From positions 496,001 through 560,000 of the forward strand of contig NZ_CP116398.1 in the NCBI RefSeq assembly GCF_029643245.1: 64,000 nt of DNA, written 5' to 3'. Shown here piece by piece: positions 17,239 to 25,817 of this stretch; the first letter of the stretch is position 1, and each line of letters opens with the position of its first letter. The stretch comes from Methylomonas sp. EFPC3. Lineage in GTDB: Bacteria > Pseudomonadota > Gammaproteobacteria > Methylococcales > Methylomonadaceae. Position numbers and translations under genes: made by a program. The notes beneath the pieces are model-generated. The model searched no databases and was not told where the DNA came from. It was given only the letters and a program-made list of their open reading frames with translations.

Positions 17239-18792
17239 TTATTCAACCACAAATCTCGGTTTGATCTGAGTAAGACAGCTACTGTCGGGTGCTTGCTGCG
17301 GGTTAGCCAGAAACTCGGCGGCAATTTGCGTCGAACAGGTCCCGGCAGGCATATCCTTCGGCACAAACAAGGCCCCATGTCCGACACCTGGGAAGGTGTA
17401 AACATAGGCGGTTTTCAAGTTCTTAGCCACGGCCTCCCCATAGGGCAGCGGCGTGACTGGATCGTAAGTACCGTTAAATAAAAGGGTTGGAATGTCAGGG
17501 TTTTCGTAAGCAAAAGGCGGTTTCAACTCGGCCTGGAGAATATCACACGCTTTCGTCACGCCTTCGGCCTCGCGGATGCCAATGGGCAGCAGTTGCGGAT
17601 AGGCTGGCGGCAATAACTGGGAAGGCGTCACTTGCACCGATTTTGCCCGCGCACAAAGGACGGTGTGATACATCTCTTTCGCGCCGTTTTGATTTTCCAA
17701 GTCCTCTGACAGTTTTTCCGTCACCCAATCGAAGTTGCCTTTGCTGGCTGCATAAATGAACTTGGGTAGCGAACTGCCGCGGGCTGATTCAGCGGAATAG
17801 GGCCTTGCTAAAAAGTGTAGGACACCATTCAGAAAGGTATTGCCATCGAGCTGACTGGCGATCGGTTTTTGGCTGGAGGGAAGGGTCAGGGTAATGGGAA
17901 TGGGTTTCTGATTAAATTGATCGACCAGCGCCAAAAATTTCTGCTCCAGATTGGGATAGGCCTGACCGCATTGTTGGTCTTGCGCGCAAGAGTGGAACAC
18001 ATTCCGCAAGGCATAACTCATCGAGTGTCCGGCGCCCAGATTGAAATCAACATTGGTGGTGACGACGCCATCCAGGATCACGCTGCGCAGTTTGGCTTGG
18101 TGCTTATCCGCCTGCGCAATCACATATTGCCCCAATAAGGTGCCGTAAGAAACGCCATAGTAGTTGAATTGCGGGTAGCCCAAGGTCTCTGCCACAAAGT
18201 AGACATCGGCAGCATTTTCGCGGGTATTGAAGGCGTTGGGATTAATCCCTTGCGCCTTAAGGCGATCGTTACACGCCTTGAACCAGCTTGGATCGGTGTA
18301 GCCTATTTCCCCTTTGGCCACTGCGATATAGTGATCATTGAGTTCCGGACAAGACAGGAAGGGCTTGGAATAACGTGTCCCCCGTTCCTCTAAGAAGATT
18401 AAATCGCGGTTCTCTAACAAGACAGGGAGTTCGGGAAAATTCGGCAAGGCCCCATCGGCAATATCACCGATGGTTGAGTCCCCAGGACCTCCCTGTTCGA
18501 CAAACAGGGGATCGAGCGCCGGGTTTTTGCCACTGCTACGCGTCCGAATCACGGCCAGTTGGATGGTGGGGCCGTTGGGTTGGTCATGCTGTGCGGGGAC
18601 GGTGACATAGCCGCAATCCGATTGCGCGGCAATCGCATCAGGCACGTCAAAAATTTTGCACGCCACGGTTTGCCAGGCCGAACCAAATTTGGTTGATTTG
18701 GACGCTACTGGATTGACCGAACAGCCGCTGGACAAAGTAATAAAGGCAGTGAGGAGCGTGATTTGGCAAAAATGATTCAGCGGTTTGCTCAT
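17239..18792 (-). CDS. exported alpha/beta hydrolase, TAP-like
   Basis: The protein has 517 residues from the MSKPLN methionine (GGGAAA ~9 bases upstream). A hydrophobic signal ends in TLSSGC; this is an imperfect lipobox, so lipidation of C24 is possible but uncertain. The fold is an alpha/beta hydrolase of the tripeptidyl-aminopeptidase (TAP/SlpD) type: oxyanion-side VEQGGPGDS, nucleophile S215 in YYGVSYGT, acid in NGTYDPVTP, and His in FPGVGHGAL within a TAP-like C-terminal domain. Likely a periplasmic or surface peptidase or esterase. Codon use is visibly less GC-rich than in its neighbours, suggesting recent transfer. It splits fecIR from the receptor. Confidence 0.75.
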   Translation of the reverse strand: MSKPLNHFCQITLLTAFITLSSGCSVNPVASKSTKFGSAWQTVACKIFDVPDAIAAQSDCGYVTVPAQHDQPNGPTIQLAVIRTRSSGKNPALDPLFVEQGGPGDSTIGDIADGALPNFPELPVLLENRDLIFLEERGTRYSKPFLSCPELNDHYIAVAKGEIGYTDPSWFKACNDRLKAQGINPNAFNTRENAADVYFVAETLGYPQFNYYGVSYGTLLGQYVIAQADKHQAKLRSVILDGVVTTNVDFNLGAGHSMSYALRNVFHSCAQDQQCGQAYPNLEQKFLALVDQFNQKPIPITLTLPSSQKPIASQLDGNTFLNGVLHFLARPYSAESARGSSLPKFIYAASKGNFDWVTEKLSEDLENQNGAKEMYHTVLCARAKSVQVTPSQLLPPAYPQLLPIGIREAEGVTKACDILQAELKPPFAYENPDIPTLLFNGTYDPVTPLPYGEAVAKNLKTAYVYTFPGVGHGALFVPKDMPAGTCSTQIAAEFLANPQQAPDSSCLTQIKPRFVVE

Positions 18793-19128
18793 GTGGAATA
18801 TTTCCCGGTCAATCAATTCAATAGTGAAACTAGGGCCGTACCCTAGACCTTATGCATCTTGATACTGCGAACGACCATATGGCAGTCCGGTAAGGTGGTC
18901 ACGGCCTTTTGTGCCCACGCGGGTCGAAACGGTGGGCAAATTTGCCCGCCCTATATCTGCTAAAAGCAAGTTACCGGACGATCATAAACTAGAGGGGCGT
19001 CCGCAACTGGCCGAATTCACTCCTTCCGCCGCAAAGCCGAAATCAGCCAAGGCAACATCAAGCGCTGACGTTTCCGACGAAATCAAATCGCCGGAAACGC
19101 TGAAAATCGCCTGCAAATAACTAAAAAA
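18793..19128. other. gene-poor region with nested palindromes
   Basis: No credible gene lies in these 336 bases. They contain a CTAGGG/CCCTAG dyad (18830-18846), the repeat described at 18885-18979, and a ~125-base stretch up to 19120 that reads like degraded coding sequence (a 69-codon open frame without ribosome site). The minus-strand hydrolase promoter should lie at the left edge. Confidence 0.5.
18885..18979. repeat. MITE-like nested palindromic element
   Basis: The outer arms GTCCGGTAA (18885-18893) and TTACCGGAC (18971-18979) are perfect complements. Inside, TGCCCAC (18912-18918) pairs with GTGGGCA (18932-18938), and GGGCAAATTTGCCC (18934-18947) is a perfect palindrome. The whole is ~95 bases with no ORF. 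Such nested structures are typical of small non-autonomous repeats. No second copy is seen in this window. Confidence 0.45.
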
Positions 19129-19989
19129 TCAAGGCGCTTTTTTCCAGCCCGCCGCCATTGCCTGCTTGACCGTATCGAAACAGCGCTCGCCTCTGCTGAA
19201 GTCGATGACTACGCCGGCGTAGCTCGGGTGGCTGGGGACGAAGTAGTATTTGCGGTTCTTGCCGGAGATATTGCCTTTGACCGGGCAGGCGTCGGGGTTG
19301 CCGTTGTTGCCGTCCGAGTCGCCGCCGCCTTGGCCGCCGGGGCGGGGGCAGGCGAACGGGGCGAAATCGCGGTCGTAACAGACCCGCCATTCCTTGGCTT
19401 TGCGGTCGAAGTAGACGCTGTCTTCGGGCAGTTGCGGATTGTTTTGCACGAACCAGGCTTTGCCCTTGGCTTCGTTGGTGATTTGCTGGTCAGGCAGATG
19501 CAGCGCGCTGTGCAATGCCAGCGCTTTATCGAAATAGGCCTGCGGCGTACGCAGATTCCGGTCGATCATGCAGGTACCGTGGTTTTCGTATTCGTGTTGC
19601 AACAGCCAGGCGCTGGGCGTCATGCAGAAATATTTCGCCATCAGTGCGCGGTCGATTTTGGGCTGGTCGCCGGCGCAGGCCCGCGGGTAGTCGTTTGGTT
19701 TGGCCAGGGTGCCTTGCGGCCACAGTCCGTGCAGGATGTAGCCGAAACGGGCGTTGCTGCCGCATTGCAGATAATCTTTTTGGCCGGGGCGGCGTTTGTC
19801 GCCTTTCTCGGCGCAATAGCGCGGCGCCCAGGAATAGGACAGCACGTAAAATTCCGACGGCCGGTCTTGGGCGGCGTCGGCGACCTCGTTGTAGGCATCG
19901 TAAGTGTCTTTAGGGTCCACGCAGTCGGCGTGGGCTAAGGCGGCACAAAGCGTCAGGCACATCACGGCAAGCAGGTTCGATCTGGACAT
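19129..19989 (-). CDS. secreted RNase T2 family ribonuclease with C-terminal sunset-like domain
   Basis: The protein has 286 residues from the MSRSNLL methionine, chosen because GAGGAG lies 7 bases upstream; an ATG five codons earlier lacks a site. A signal peptide ends at AHA. Both T2 active-site blocks are present: ILHGLWPQ (H87) and HEYENHGTC (E133, H137), plus several Cys for disulfides. This fits periplasmic or extracellular RNA degradation to 3'-nucleotides. A Gly/Asp/Asn linker then joins residues 234-286, where CPVKGNIS, RGERCF and AAGWKKA match the small sunset domain found at the end of various secreted nucleases. No dedicated inhibitor gene is adjacent. Confidence 0.8.
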   Translation of the reverse strand: MSRSNLLAVMCLTLCAALAHADCVDPKDTYDAYNEVADAAQDRPSEFYVLSYSWAPRYCAEKGDKRRPGQKDYLQCGSNARFGYILHGLWPQGTLAKPNDYPRACAGDQPKIDRALMAKYFCMTPSAWLLQHEYENHGTCMIDRNLRTPQAYFDKALALHSALHLPDQQITNEAKGKAWFVQNNPQLPEDSVYFDRKAKEWRVCYDRDFAPFACPRPGGQGGGDSDGNNGNPDACPVKGNISGKNRKYYFVPSHPSYAGVVIDFSRGERCFDTVKQAMAAGWKKAP

Positions 19990-20244
19990 GGGCGCGCTCC
20001 TCATCGTTATTATGGAGTAAGTCGGTAGCGCGGCCCGCCACGACGCGCGCTAGATCGATTATGCCGCAGCCGCCGTGACAATATGAAGACTTTTTCCGGC
20101 CCGAGGCTTGGGCGGGTTTTCCTCTCGCAGCAGTAATTGGCCCAGTCATTGAGGCCGCAGCGATGTGGATTCTTCCGCCAATTCCGTCTTTACCCTTAGC
20201 AGCCGCAGTGCGGCCCCGTAACCGAGACGAAATCAGGAGTGTTC

Positions 20245-22653
20245 ATGTCCCACGCAACGCATCGCCGTTCGATTTTTATCTGCCGTGCGCTAGTCGCGTC
20301 GACGGCCCTGGCATTGGCCCCGGCGGCTCAGGCGGAAAACGTCGGCGCCAAGCATTATTACGACATTCCGGCCCAAGCGCTGAACCAGGCGTTGTTGCAG
20401 TTCGGCAAACAGAGCCGGCAACCGTTGATTTACGGCACCGACATCGCCGAGCATCTGCGTAGTCGGGCAGTGCAGGGCGAGTATACCGACGCCGAAGCGC
20501 TGAATATGCTGTTGGCCGATTCGCCGTTGCGGGCGCAAACCACCGGCGACGGTACCGTGACGATTCAGCCCAAGCCGCCGGAGCTGCACAACAAAACCAG
20601 CCCGGAGCTGATGCCGGCGATGACGGTGGTCGGCAAGCCGGTCTATGCCTGGAATGCGCCGGACAATCCGGATTACAACCGGCCCAACGCCACCACGGCC
20701 ACCAAAACCGATACCCCGGTGATGGAAACGCCGATCTCGATCCAAATCGTGCCGAAAGCGGTGTTGGCCGACAAACAGACCATGACCTTGCCGGATGCCG
20801 TCAACGGCCACGTCAGCGGCGTGTTGGGCCGCACCGGCGGCGGTTACCTGTACGACAATTTCGTGATCCGCGGCTTGGCCGGGTCCGATTTCGGCGACGC
20901 TTACCGCAACGGTTTGTTCAACCGCCAGGACATTTACGATATCGCCAACATCGAACAAATCGAGATTCTGAAGGGGCCGGCGGCGATGTTGTACGGCCGG
21001 ATTGAGCCCGGCGGTTTGGTCAATTACGTGACTAAAAAACCGCTGGATACCGCGTATTACTCGTTGCAGCAGCAGTTCGGTTCCTTCGACCAATATCGCA
21101 CCTTGCTGGACGCCACCGGGCCGCTCGATGCCGGCAAGACCTTGCTGTATCGGCTGAACGGGTCGTATACCGACCAGCAATCGTTTCGCGATTTCGTCGG
21201 TAACCAGCGTTTTTTCGTCGCCCCCAGCTTGACCTGGCGGCCGAACGCCCGCTTCGAAACCAACGTCGATCTGGAATACAAACACGACCAATTCAATGCC
21301 GATGACGGTATCCCGGCGATCAACGGCCGGCCGGCGCGGATTCCGCTCAGCCGGAGCCTGAAGGACGGCTTCCACCGCCAAACCCTGGAAAGCACCTCGG
21401 TTGCAGTGGACTGGACCTACCATTTCAACGACGACTGGAAAATAACCCAGCGTTATTTGTTCAAGGACTGGAGCTTGAGCGGGCCGACGTTGTACAACTA
21501 CATTGGGCTGCGCGACGACTTGCGCACGCTGGACCGGATGGCGTCGAAAGGGGTGCAGGACGTCATCACCCACTCCGGCAATATCGACCTGAACGGCAAG
21601 TTCGAAATCTTCGGCAGCAAACATAATCTGCTGGTCGGGTTCGACGGCTTCCATGCCTTGACCAGCGCCCATGACGCCCAAGCACCGACCGCGCCGATCG
21701 ACATTTACACGCCGGTCTACGGCCAAGTCGACTTCGATGCCCTGACCGCCGATAACGCCTTCTTTTACCGGCGGGAGTCCTGGGTCGGCGCCTATCTGCA
21801 GGACCAGATCACCTTGTTCGAACGCTTGCATATTCTGCTGGGTGGGCGCTACGACAGCGTGACCACCGGTGCGAATTTTTCGCCGGTCTCGTTGCAAGCG
21901 GCGGAATTGGGGCGCAGCCCGGCCAACGACGACGCCTTCAGCCCGCGAGCCGGGTTGTTGTATCGGGCGCAGGATTGGCTGTCGCTGTACGGCAGTTTCA
22001 GCGAATCGTTCAGCGCCAACAACGGCGTCAGTGCCAGCGGCGAGAAATTCGATCCGCAGCGCGGCAAGCAATACGAATTGGGGATTAAAACCGAATCGGC
22101 GGATCAGCGATTTTCGTCGACGTTGGCGTTTTTCTATCTGACCAAAAGCAATATGCTGACCGACGATCCGAACCAGGCCGACCCCAATTTTCGGATATTG
22201 GCCGGGCAGATCCGGAGTCGGGGTATCGAGTTGGATTTGGCCGGGCAAGTCACGGACCAACTGCATTTGCTGGCGACCTACGCTTATACCCAGGTCAATT
22301 ACACCCAGGATTTCGAGGGCCTGCAAGGCCACAGGCTGGAGAACGTGCCGCGCCACCAAGGCAGCCTGTGGGGCACCTGGCAGTTTAACCAGGCCTTCAA
22401 AGCCGGCCTGGGCGCGGTCGCGGTCGGGCCGCGGCCGGGAGATTCCGATAACAGCTATCTGCTGCCCGGTTACGTCCGCTTGGATGGGATGGCGGCTTAC
22501 ACCCAAAAAATCGGTCAGCAGCGGCTGACCGCGCAATTGAATATCAACAACCTGCTGGACAAGGAATACTACGCCAACTCGGCCGGCAGCAATCTCGGCG
22601 TAATCCCCGGCGCGCCGATCAATGTAATGGGCTCGTTGAAATACGAGTTTTAA
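20245..22653 (+). CDS. FecA-type TonB-dependent siderophore receptor with signalling domain
   Basis: The protein has 802 residues from the ATG at 20245 (AGGAG 5 bases upstream; a GTG two codons earlier overlaps the site). A signal peptide ends at QAE. An STN signalling domain follows (~30-95; YYDIPAQALNQALLQFGKQS), then a TonB box-like MTVVG, a plug domain (IQIVPKAVLADK, VIRGLAGS, GPAAMLYGRIEPGG) and a 22-strand barrel ending in Phe (LKYEF). The STN domain marks it as a transducer for the FecR/FecI type, so the pair at 15466-17067 is its likely regulator. It most resembles ferric-siderophore receptors (FpvA/FhuA class); the ligand is unknown. Confidence 0.85.
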   Translation: MSHATHRRSIFICRALVASTALALAPAAQAENVGAKHYYDIPAQALNQALLQFGKQSRQPLIYGTDIAEHLRSRAVQGEYTDAEALNMLLADSPLRAQTTGDGTVTIQPKPPELHNKTSPELMPAMTVVGKPVYAWNAPDNPDYNRPNATTATKTDTPVMETPISIQIVPKAVLADKQTMTLPDAVNGHVSGVLGRTGGGYLYDNFVIRGLAGSDFGDAYRNGLFNRQDIYDIANIEQIEILKGPAAMLYGRIEPGGLVNYVTKKPLDTAYYSLQQQFGSFDQYRTLLDATGPLDAGKTLLYRLNGSYTDQQSFRDFVGNQRFFVAPSLTWRPNARFETNVDLEYKHDQFNADDGIPAINGRPARIPLSRSLKDGFHRQTLESTSVAVDWTYHFNDDWKITQRYLFKDWSLSGPTLYNYIGLRDDLRTLDRMASKGVQDVITHSGNIDLNGKFEIFGSKHNLLVGFDGFHALTSAHDAQAPTAPIDIYTPVYGQVDFDALTADNAFFYRRESWVGAYLQDQITLFERLHILLGGRYDSVTTGANFSPVSLQAAELGRSPANDDAFSPRAGLLYRAQDWLSLYGSFSESFSANNGVSASGEKFDPQRGKQYELGIKTESADQRFSSTLAFFYLTKSNMLTDDPNQADPNFRILAGQIRSRGIELDLAGQVTDQLHLLATYAYTQVNYTQDFEGLQGHRLENVPRHQGSLWGTWQFNQAFKAGLGAVAVGPRPGDSDNSYLLPGYVRLDGMAAYTQKIGQQRLTAQLNINNLLDKEYYANSAGSNLGVIPGAPINVMGSLKYEF

Positions 22654-22665
22654 CGCGGTGGGCCG

Positions 22666-24081
22666 TTACAGGCTGGCGCGCAGATACAGCAGCGCCAGCA
22701 GCAGATACACGGCAAAGCTCAATCCCAGCAGCCAGGGCCGGCCCTTGGGCTTGGCCCACTCCGGCAAATGAGGCGGTAGTAAGCGGTAATTCAAAAGATA
22801 TAAGGCCGCCGGAAACAGGATGGTGCCGGCGAAGCCGATCAGGGCGCTGGTCAGGATCAACGGCCCCGGCGCATCAAGCTGCATCGTAAACGAGGTAATC
22901 AAGGTCAGTAGCGCCAGAAACAGGTAATACCAGCGCCGGGCCGGCCAGCGTTGCGCCTGCGGAAACAGCGTCAACACGATATCGGCTTGAATCCGGCTGA
23001 CCGCGTCGGCGGTAGCCAGCCAGGTATCGGTCAAAAATGCCGCGGCCACCACCAGAAACAGCAGCCGGCCGATTTCGCCCCAACTCACGGCAAAGAACTG
23101 GCTTTGCACGACGGCCAGTTCGTATTCCTGCGGCAGCAAGCCTTTCGGAAACAGCAGCGCATAGGCCAGCAGGCAGGTCATCAAGGTGGTCAATAAATTG
23201 CCGACGATGCCGACCAGGATGTCCGCGCTCAAGAATCGGCGCCAGGATTGCCAGTTTTGCGCGCTTTGTGCGGCGTCTGCCGGCAGAAAGCCGTCGCTGA
23301 GCACCGCTTCCTCGGCGCCGCCCAGGCCGGTGATGCGGCCGACCAGACCGGCCATGCCGGCGCCTTTGTCGCGCAGCCAGTACGAGTAAAACAAGATCCA
23401 GAAGCCGCCGAGGCCGGCGAAGGTGATGGCGGTCAGCAGTTTGCTGGCGTCATGGTTATCCCAGGGCCGGGGCATGTCGCTGACCGGACCAAACAGGCCT
23501 TGGGCAAATTCCGGAAGCGCCCTCAGTACGTCGGCTTGTAGACAGGCCGATAGCAGGCCGACCACGGTGACGACGGCCACCAGCTTCATGAAACGCTCGA
23601 TCAAGGTATAGACCACGCCGCTGGCCAGAATCGCCGTGACGAACACCGCAATCGAGGCGTAGCCCCAGAACAGGCTTTGGCCGCGCTGGCTCCAGCCCTC
23701 CGGCCAATGGGTCAATTCGGCCATCGCCGTGCCGCCGGCCGAGGCGAACGCGCCGAACCACAGAAACGATACTGTCATCAGCAGCCATAAAAACACGCCG
23801 AAGCTGCGGTTCAAGCGGATGAAGCCGTGAAAAATGCTTTCCCCGGTCAGTAATGTGTAGCGGCCGATTTCCAAGTTCAACGGGTATTGCAGCAAACAGG
23901 CCGGTGCCAACAACCAGAGAAAGGTCAAACCGTACTTGGCGACCATATACGGCCACCAGATCAGTTCGCCGCTGCCCTGGGCCAGCGCCATCCACACCAC
24001 GCCGGGCCCCAATGCGGCCCACCAGCCGGGGAAGTTGGGGACGTTGTGACGGGGCAGGTCGGCGAGAGCTTTATTTTTCAT
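22666..24081 (-). CDS. Nramp-related membrane transporter lacking the DPGN motif
   Basis: This 471-residue protein has about eleven hydrophobic segments and the Nramp (COG1914) layout: N-terminal ALGPGVVWMALAQGSGELIWWPYM and a middle LGGFWILFYSYWLRDKG. True Nramp Mn/Fe transporters have DPGN in helix 1 and an Ala-x-x-Met-Pro-His motif in helix 6. Here these positions read QGSGE and FYSYWLR, so transition-metal co-ordination as in MntH is unlikely. It belongs to a divergent GSGE clade whose substrate I cannot state. It is transcribed away from nhaD across a 254-base gap and converges with the TonB receptor gene (12 bases). Confidence 0.75.
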   Translation of the reverse strand: MKNKALADLPRHNVPNFPGWWAALGPGVVWMALAQGSGELIWWPYMVAKYGLTFLWLLAPACLLQYPLNLEIGRYTLLTGESIFHGFIRLNRSFGVFLWLLMTVSFLWFGAFASAGGTAMAELTHWPEGWSQRGQSLFWGYASIAVFVTAILASGVVYTLIERFMKLVAVVTVVGLLSACLQADVLRALPEFAQGLFGPVSDMPRPWDNHDASKLLTAITFAGLGGFWILFYSYWLRDKGAGMAGLVGRITGLGGAEEAVLSDGFLPADAAQSAQNWQSWRRFLSADILVGIVGNLLTTLMTCLLAYALLFPKGLLPQEYELAVVQSQFFAVSWGEIGRLLFLVVAAAFLTDTWLATADAVSRIQADIVLTLFPQAQRWPARRWYYLFLALLTLITSFTMQLDAPGPLILTSALIGFAGTILFPAALYLLNYRLLPPHLPEWAKPKGRPWLLGLSFAVYLLLALLYLRASL

Positions 24082-24124
24082 CGGACTAACGATAGTTTCG
24101 GGCTAAAACCGCTCATTTCCGCAA

Positions 24125-24145
24125 ATTTGCCGGGATTTGGCAAAT
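24125..24145. promoter_or_regulatory. dyad in the Nramp-like/nhaD divergent gap
   Basis: ATTTGCC, seven bases, GGCAAAT. It lies 44 bases upstream of the minus-strand transporter start and could be an operator for it. No regulator has been matched to it. Confidence 0.3.
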
Positions 24146-24335
24146 CCTCGCTAATTGTCCTGACCGCTCTTTACGCCTTTTTTACGTCCGGCTGCTTAGA
24201 ATTCCGGGCCATGAAAGTGCTCGCAGCCCGGTCGTTGTGGCGGCCGGCCAATGGAAACATTAAGGCGATGGCGCCGAGCTTGGCGGAGCGTTCCATTTCT
24301 GCGGAGCACTTGCGAATCAGGGTAAGGAGAAATTT

Positions 24336-25787
24336 GTGCGGATGATGATATCGGGCTTGCTGGGACTGGCAGCCCTGGCGCTGCCGACGCTGGCTACCGC
24401 CGATGCCGGGGTGGCCCCGGAAAGCCTGAAACCTTTGGATTTGACCGGCCATTGGGCCGGTTACATTTCGCTTTTGGTCATGGTGGCGGCGTATGTCGCG
24501 GCGATGCTGGAAGAAGTGACCGAATTGCGCAAATCCAAACCCATGCTGTTGGCGGCGGCGTTAATCTGGTTCGTTATCGTGCTGGCCTACCGGGAACAGG
24601 GGCTGGATGAACTGGCAGTCGCCGCGTTTCGCAGCAATTTGCAGACTTACATCGAGTTGTTGCTGTTCATCATGGTATCGATGACCTATCTGAACGCGAT
24701 GGAGGACATGCGCCTGTTCGACGCCTTGCAAGTCTGGCTGGTCAGTCAGCATTTGAGTTATCGGCAACTGTTCTGGATGACCGGATTCTTGGTGTTCTTG
24801 CTGTCTTGCGTGGTCAACGGCCTGACGGCCGGCCTGCTGATGGGGGCGGTCGCGGTCGCGGTCGGTAAAAACAACCCGCGCTTCGTGTCCTTAGCGTGTA
24901 TCAATATCGTAATCGCAACCAATGCCGGCGGTTCGTTCAGTCCTTTGGGCGGGATTTCGACCTTGTTCGTCTGGCAGCACGGCATCCTCGGTTTTACCGA
25001 ATTTTTCAAGTTGTTCTTACCCTGCCTGGTGAATTTCCTGGTCCCGGCGCTGGCGATGCATTTTGCGCTGCCGCAGGAAGTTCCCAGCATCGAAATGGCG
25101 GATGTGGCGCTGCCGCGCGGCGCCAAGCGCTTGCTGTTTTTGTTTGGGGTGACGATTGCGTTGGCCGTGGTGTTCGATATGGAGCTGCATTTGCCGGCCG
25201 CGGCCGGCATGATGGCGGGCTTGGCGTTATTGCAGTTTTTTTACTATTACCTGCACCAAACCGAAAAGGCCAAACCGTTGAGCCAGTCGGAGTTCTCGCT
25301 GTTTTTCGGCGGCGGCGATTACCAGGCCGCCGCCACCCAATCGACGCGTTTCGATATTTTCGACAAAGTCGGCCGGCTGGAATGGGACACGCTGTTGTTT
25401 TTTTACGGCGCGATGATGGGCATCGGCGGCCTGGGTTATATCGGTTATCTCGACGCCGTCTCGCACCTGCTTTACGGCCAACTCAGCCCGACTTTGGCCA
25501 ACATCGCGATCGGCCTGTGCTCGGCCTTCGTCGATAACGGCACGCTGATGTTCGCGATTCTGACCATGCATCCCGACATCACCCAAGGTCAATGGCTGCT
25601 GTTGACTTTGACCCTGGGCGTCGGCGGCAGCTTGTTGGCGATCGGTTCGGCGCCGGGGATTGGCTTGTTGGGCCAGGCCAAGGGACAATATACCTTCAGC
25701 AACCACATGAAATGGTGTCCGGTGATCCTGCTCGGTTATTTCGCCAGTATCGGCGTGCATTTTCTGGTCAACGCCCATTCCTTTTGA
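24336..25787 (+). CDS. nhaD: NhaD-type sodium/proton antiporter
   Basis: The protein has 483 residues, starting at GTG with AAGGAG 6 bases upstream. A leading hydrophobic segment (MISGLLGLAALALPTLATA) looks like a signal peptide, as in other NhaD proteins. About eleven further membrane segments follow. Conserved stretches include VIATNAGGSFSPLGGISTLFVW and FVDNGTLMFAIL, where the Asp/Asn/Ser residues carry Na+ or Li+. It exports sodium in exchange for protons. A two-component pair follows at 30 bases, a sign of dedicated control by ionic conditions. Confidence 0.85.
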   Translation: MRMMISGLLGLAALALPTLATADAGVAPESLKPLDLTGHWAGYISLLVMVAAYVAAMLEEVTELRKSKPMLLAAALIWFVIVLAYREQGLDELAVAAFRSNLQTYIELLLFIMVSMTYLNAMEDMRLFDALQVWLVSQHLSYRQLFWMTGFLVFLLSCVVNGLTAGLLMGAVAVAVGKNNPRFVSLACINIVIATNAGGSFSPLGGISTLFVWQHGILGFTEFFKLFLPCLVNFLVPALAMHFALPQEVPSIEMADVALPRGAKRLLFLFGVTIALAVVFDMELHLPAAAGMMAGLALLQFFYYYLHQTEKAKPLSQSEFSLFFGGGDYQAAATQSTRFDIFDKVGRLEWDTLLFFYGAMMGIGGLGYIGYLDAVSHLLYGQLSPTLANIAIGLCSAFVDNGTLMFAILTMHPDITQGQWLLLTLTLGVGGSLLAIGSAPGIGLLGQAKGQYTFSNHMKWCPVILLGYFASIGVHFLVNAHSF

Positions 25788-25817
25788 CGCGGATGTCCGG
25801 CGGGAAGGGTGAGGGCG

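Noticed and set aside
18911..19120. 69-codon open frame between the hydrolase and RNase T2 genes
   Set aside because: It begins inside the palindromic repeat and has no ribosome site. Its Ser/Ala/Lys-rich end may be decayed coding sequence, but that cannot be shown.
19129..19989. RNase T2 as a toxin with an immunity partner
   Set aside because: It has an ordinary signal peptide, no toxin delivery domain, and no small adjacent gene that could be an inhibitor.
20290..22536. 748-codon minus-strand open frame antisense to the TonB receptor
   Set aside because: The plus-strand frame has signal peptide, STN, plug and barrel. The antisense frame is a by-product of high GC, has no recognisable domain and no ribosome site.
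24082..24335. Ion-sensing riboswitch upstream of nhaD
   Set aside because: Position would suit one, but I could not fit the conserved cores of Na+ or Li+ riboswitches; only a simple dyad is evident.
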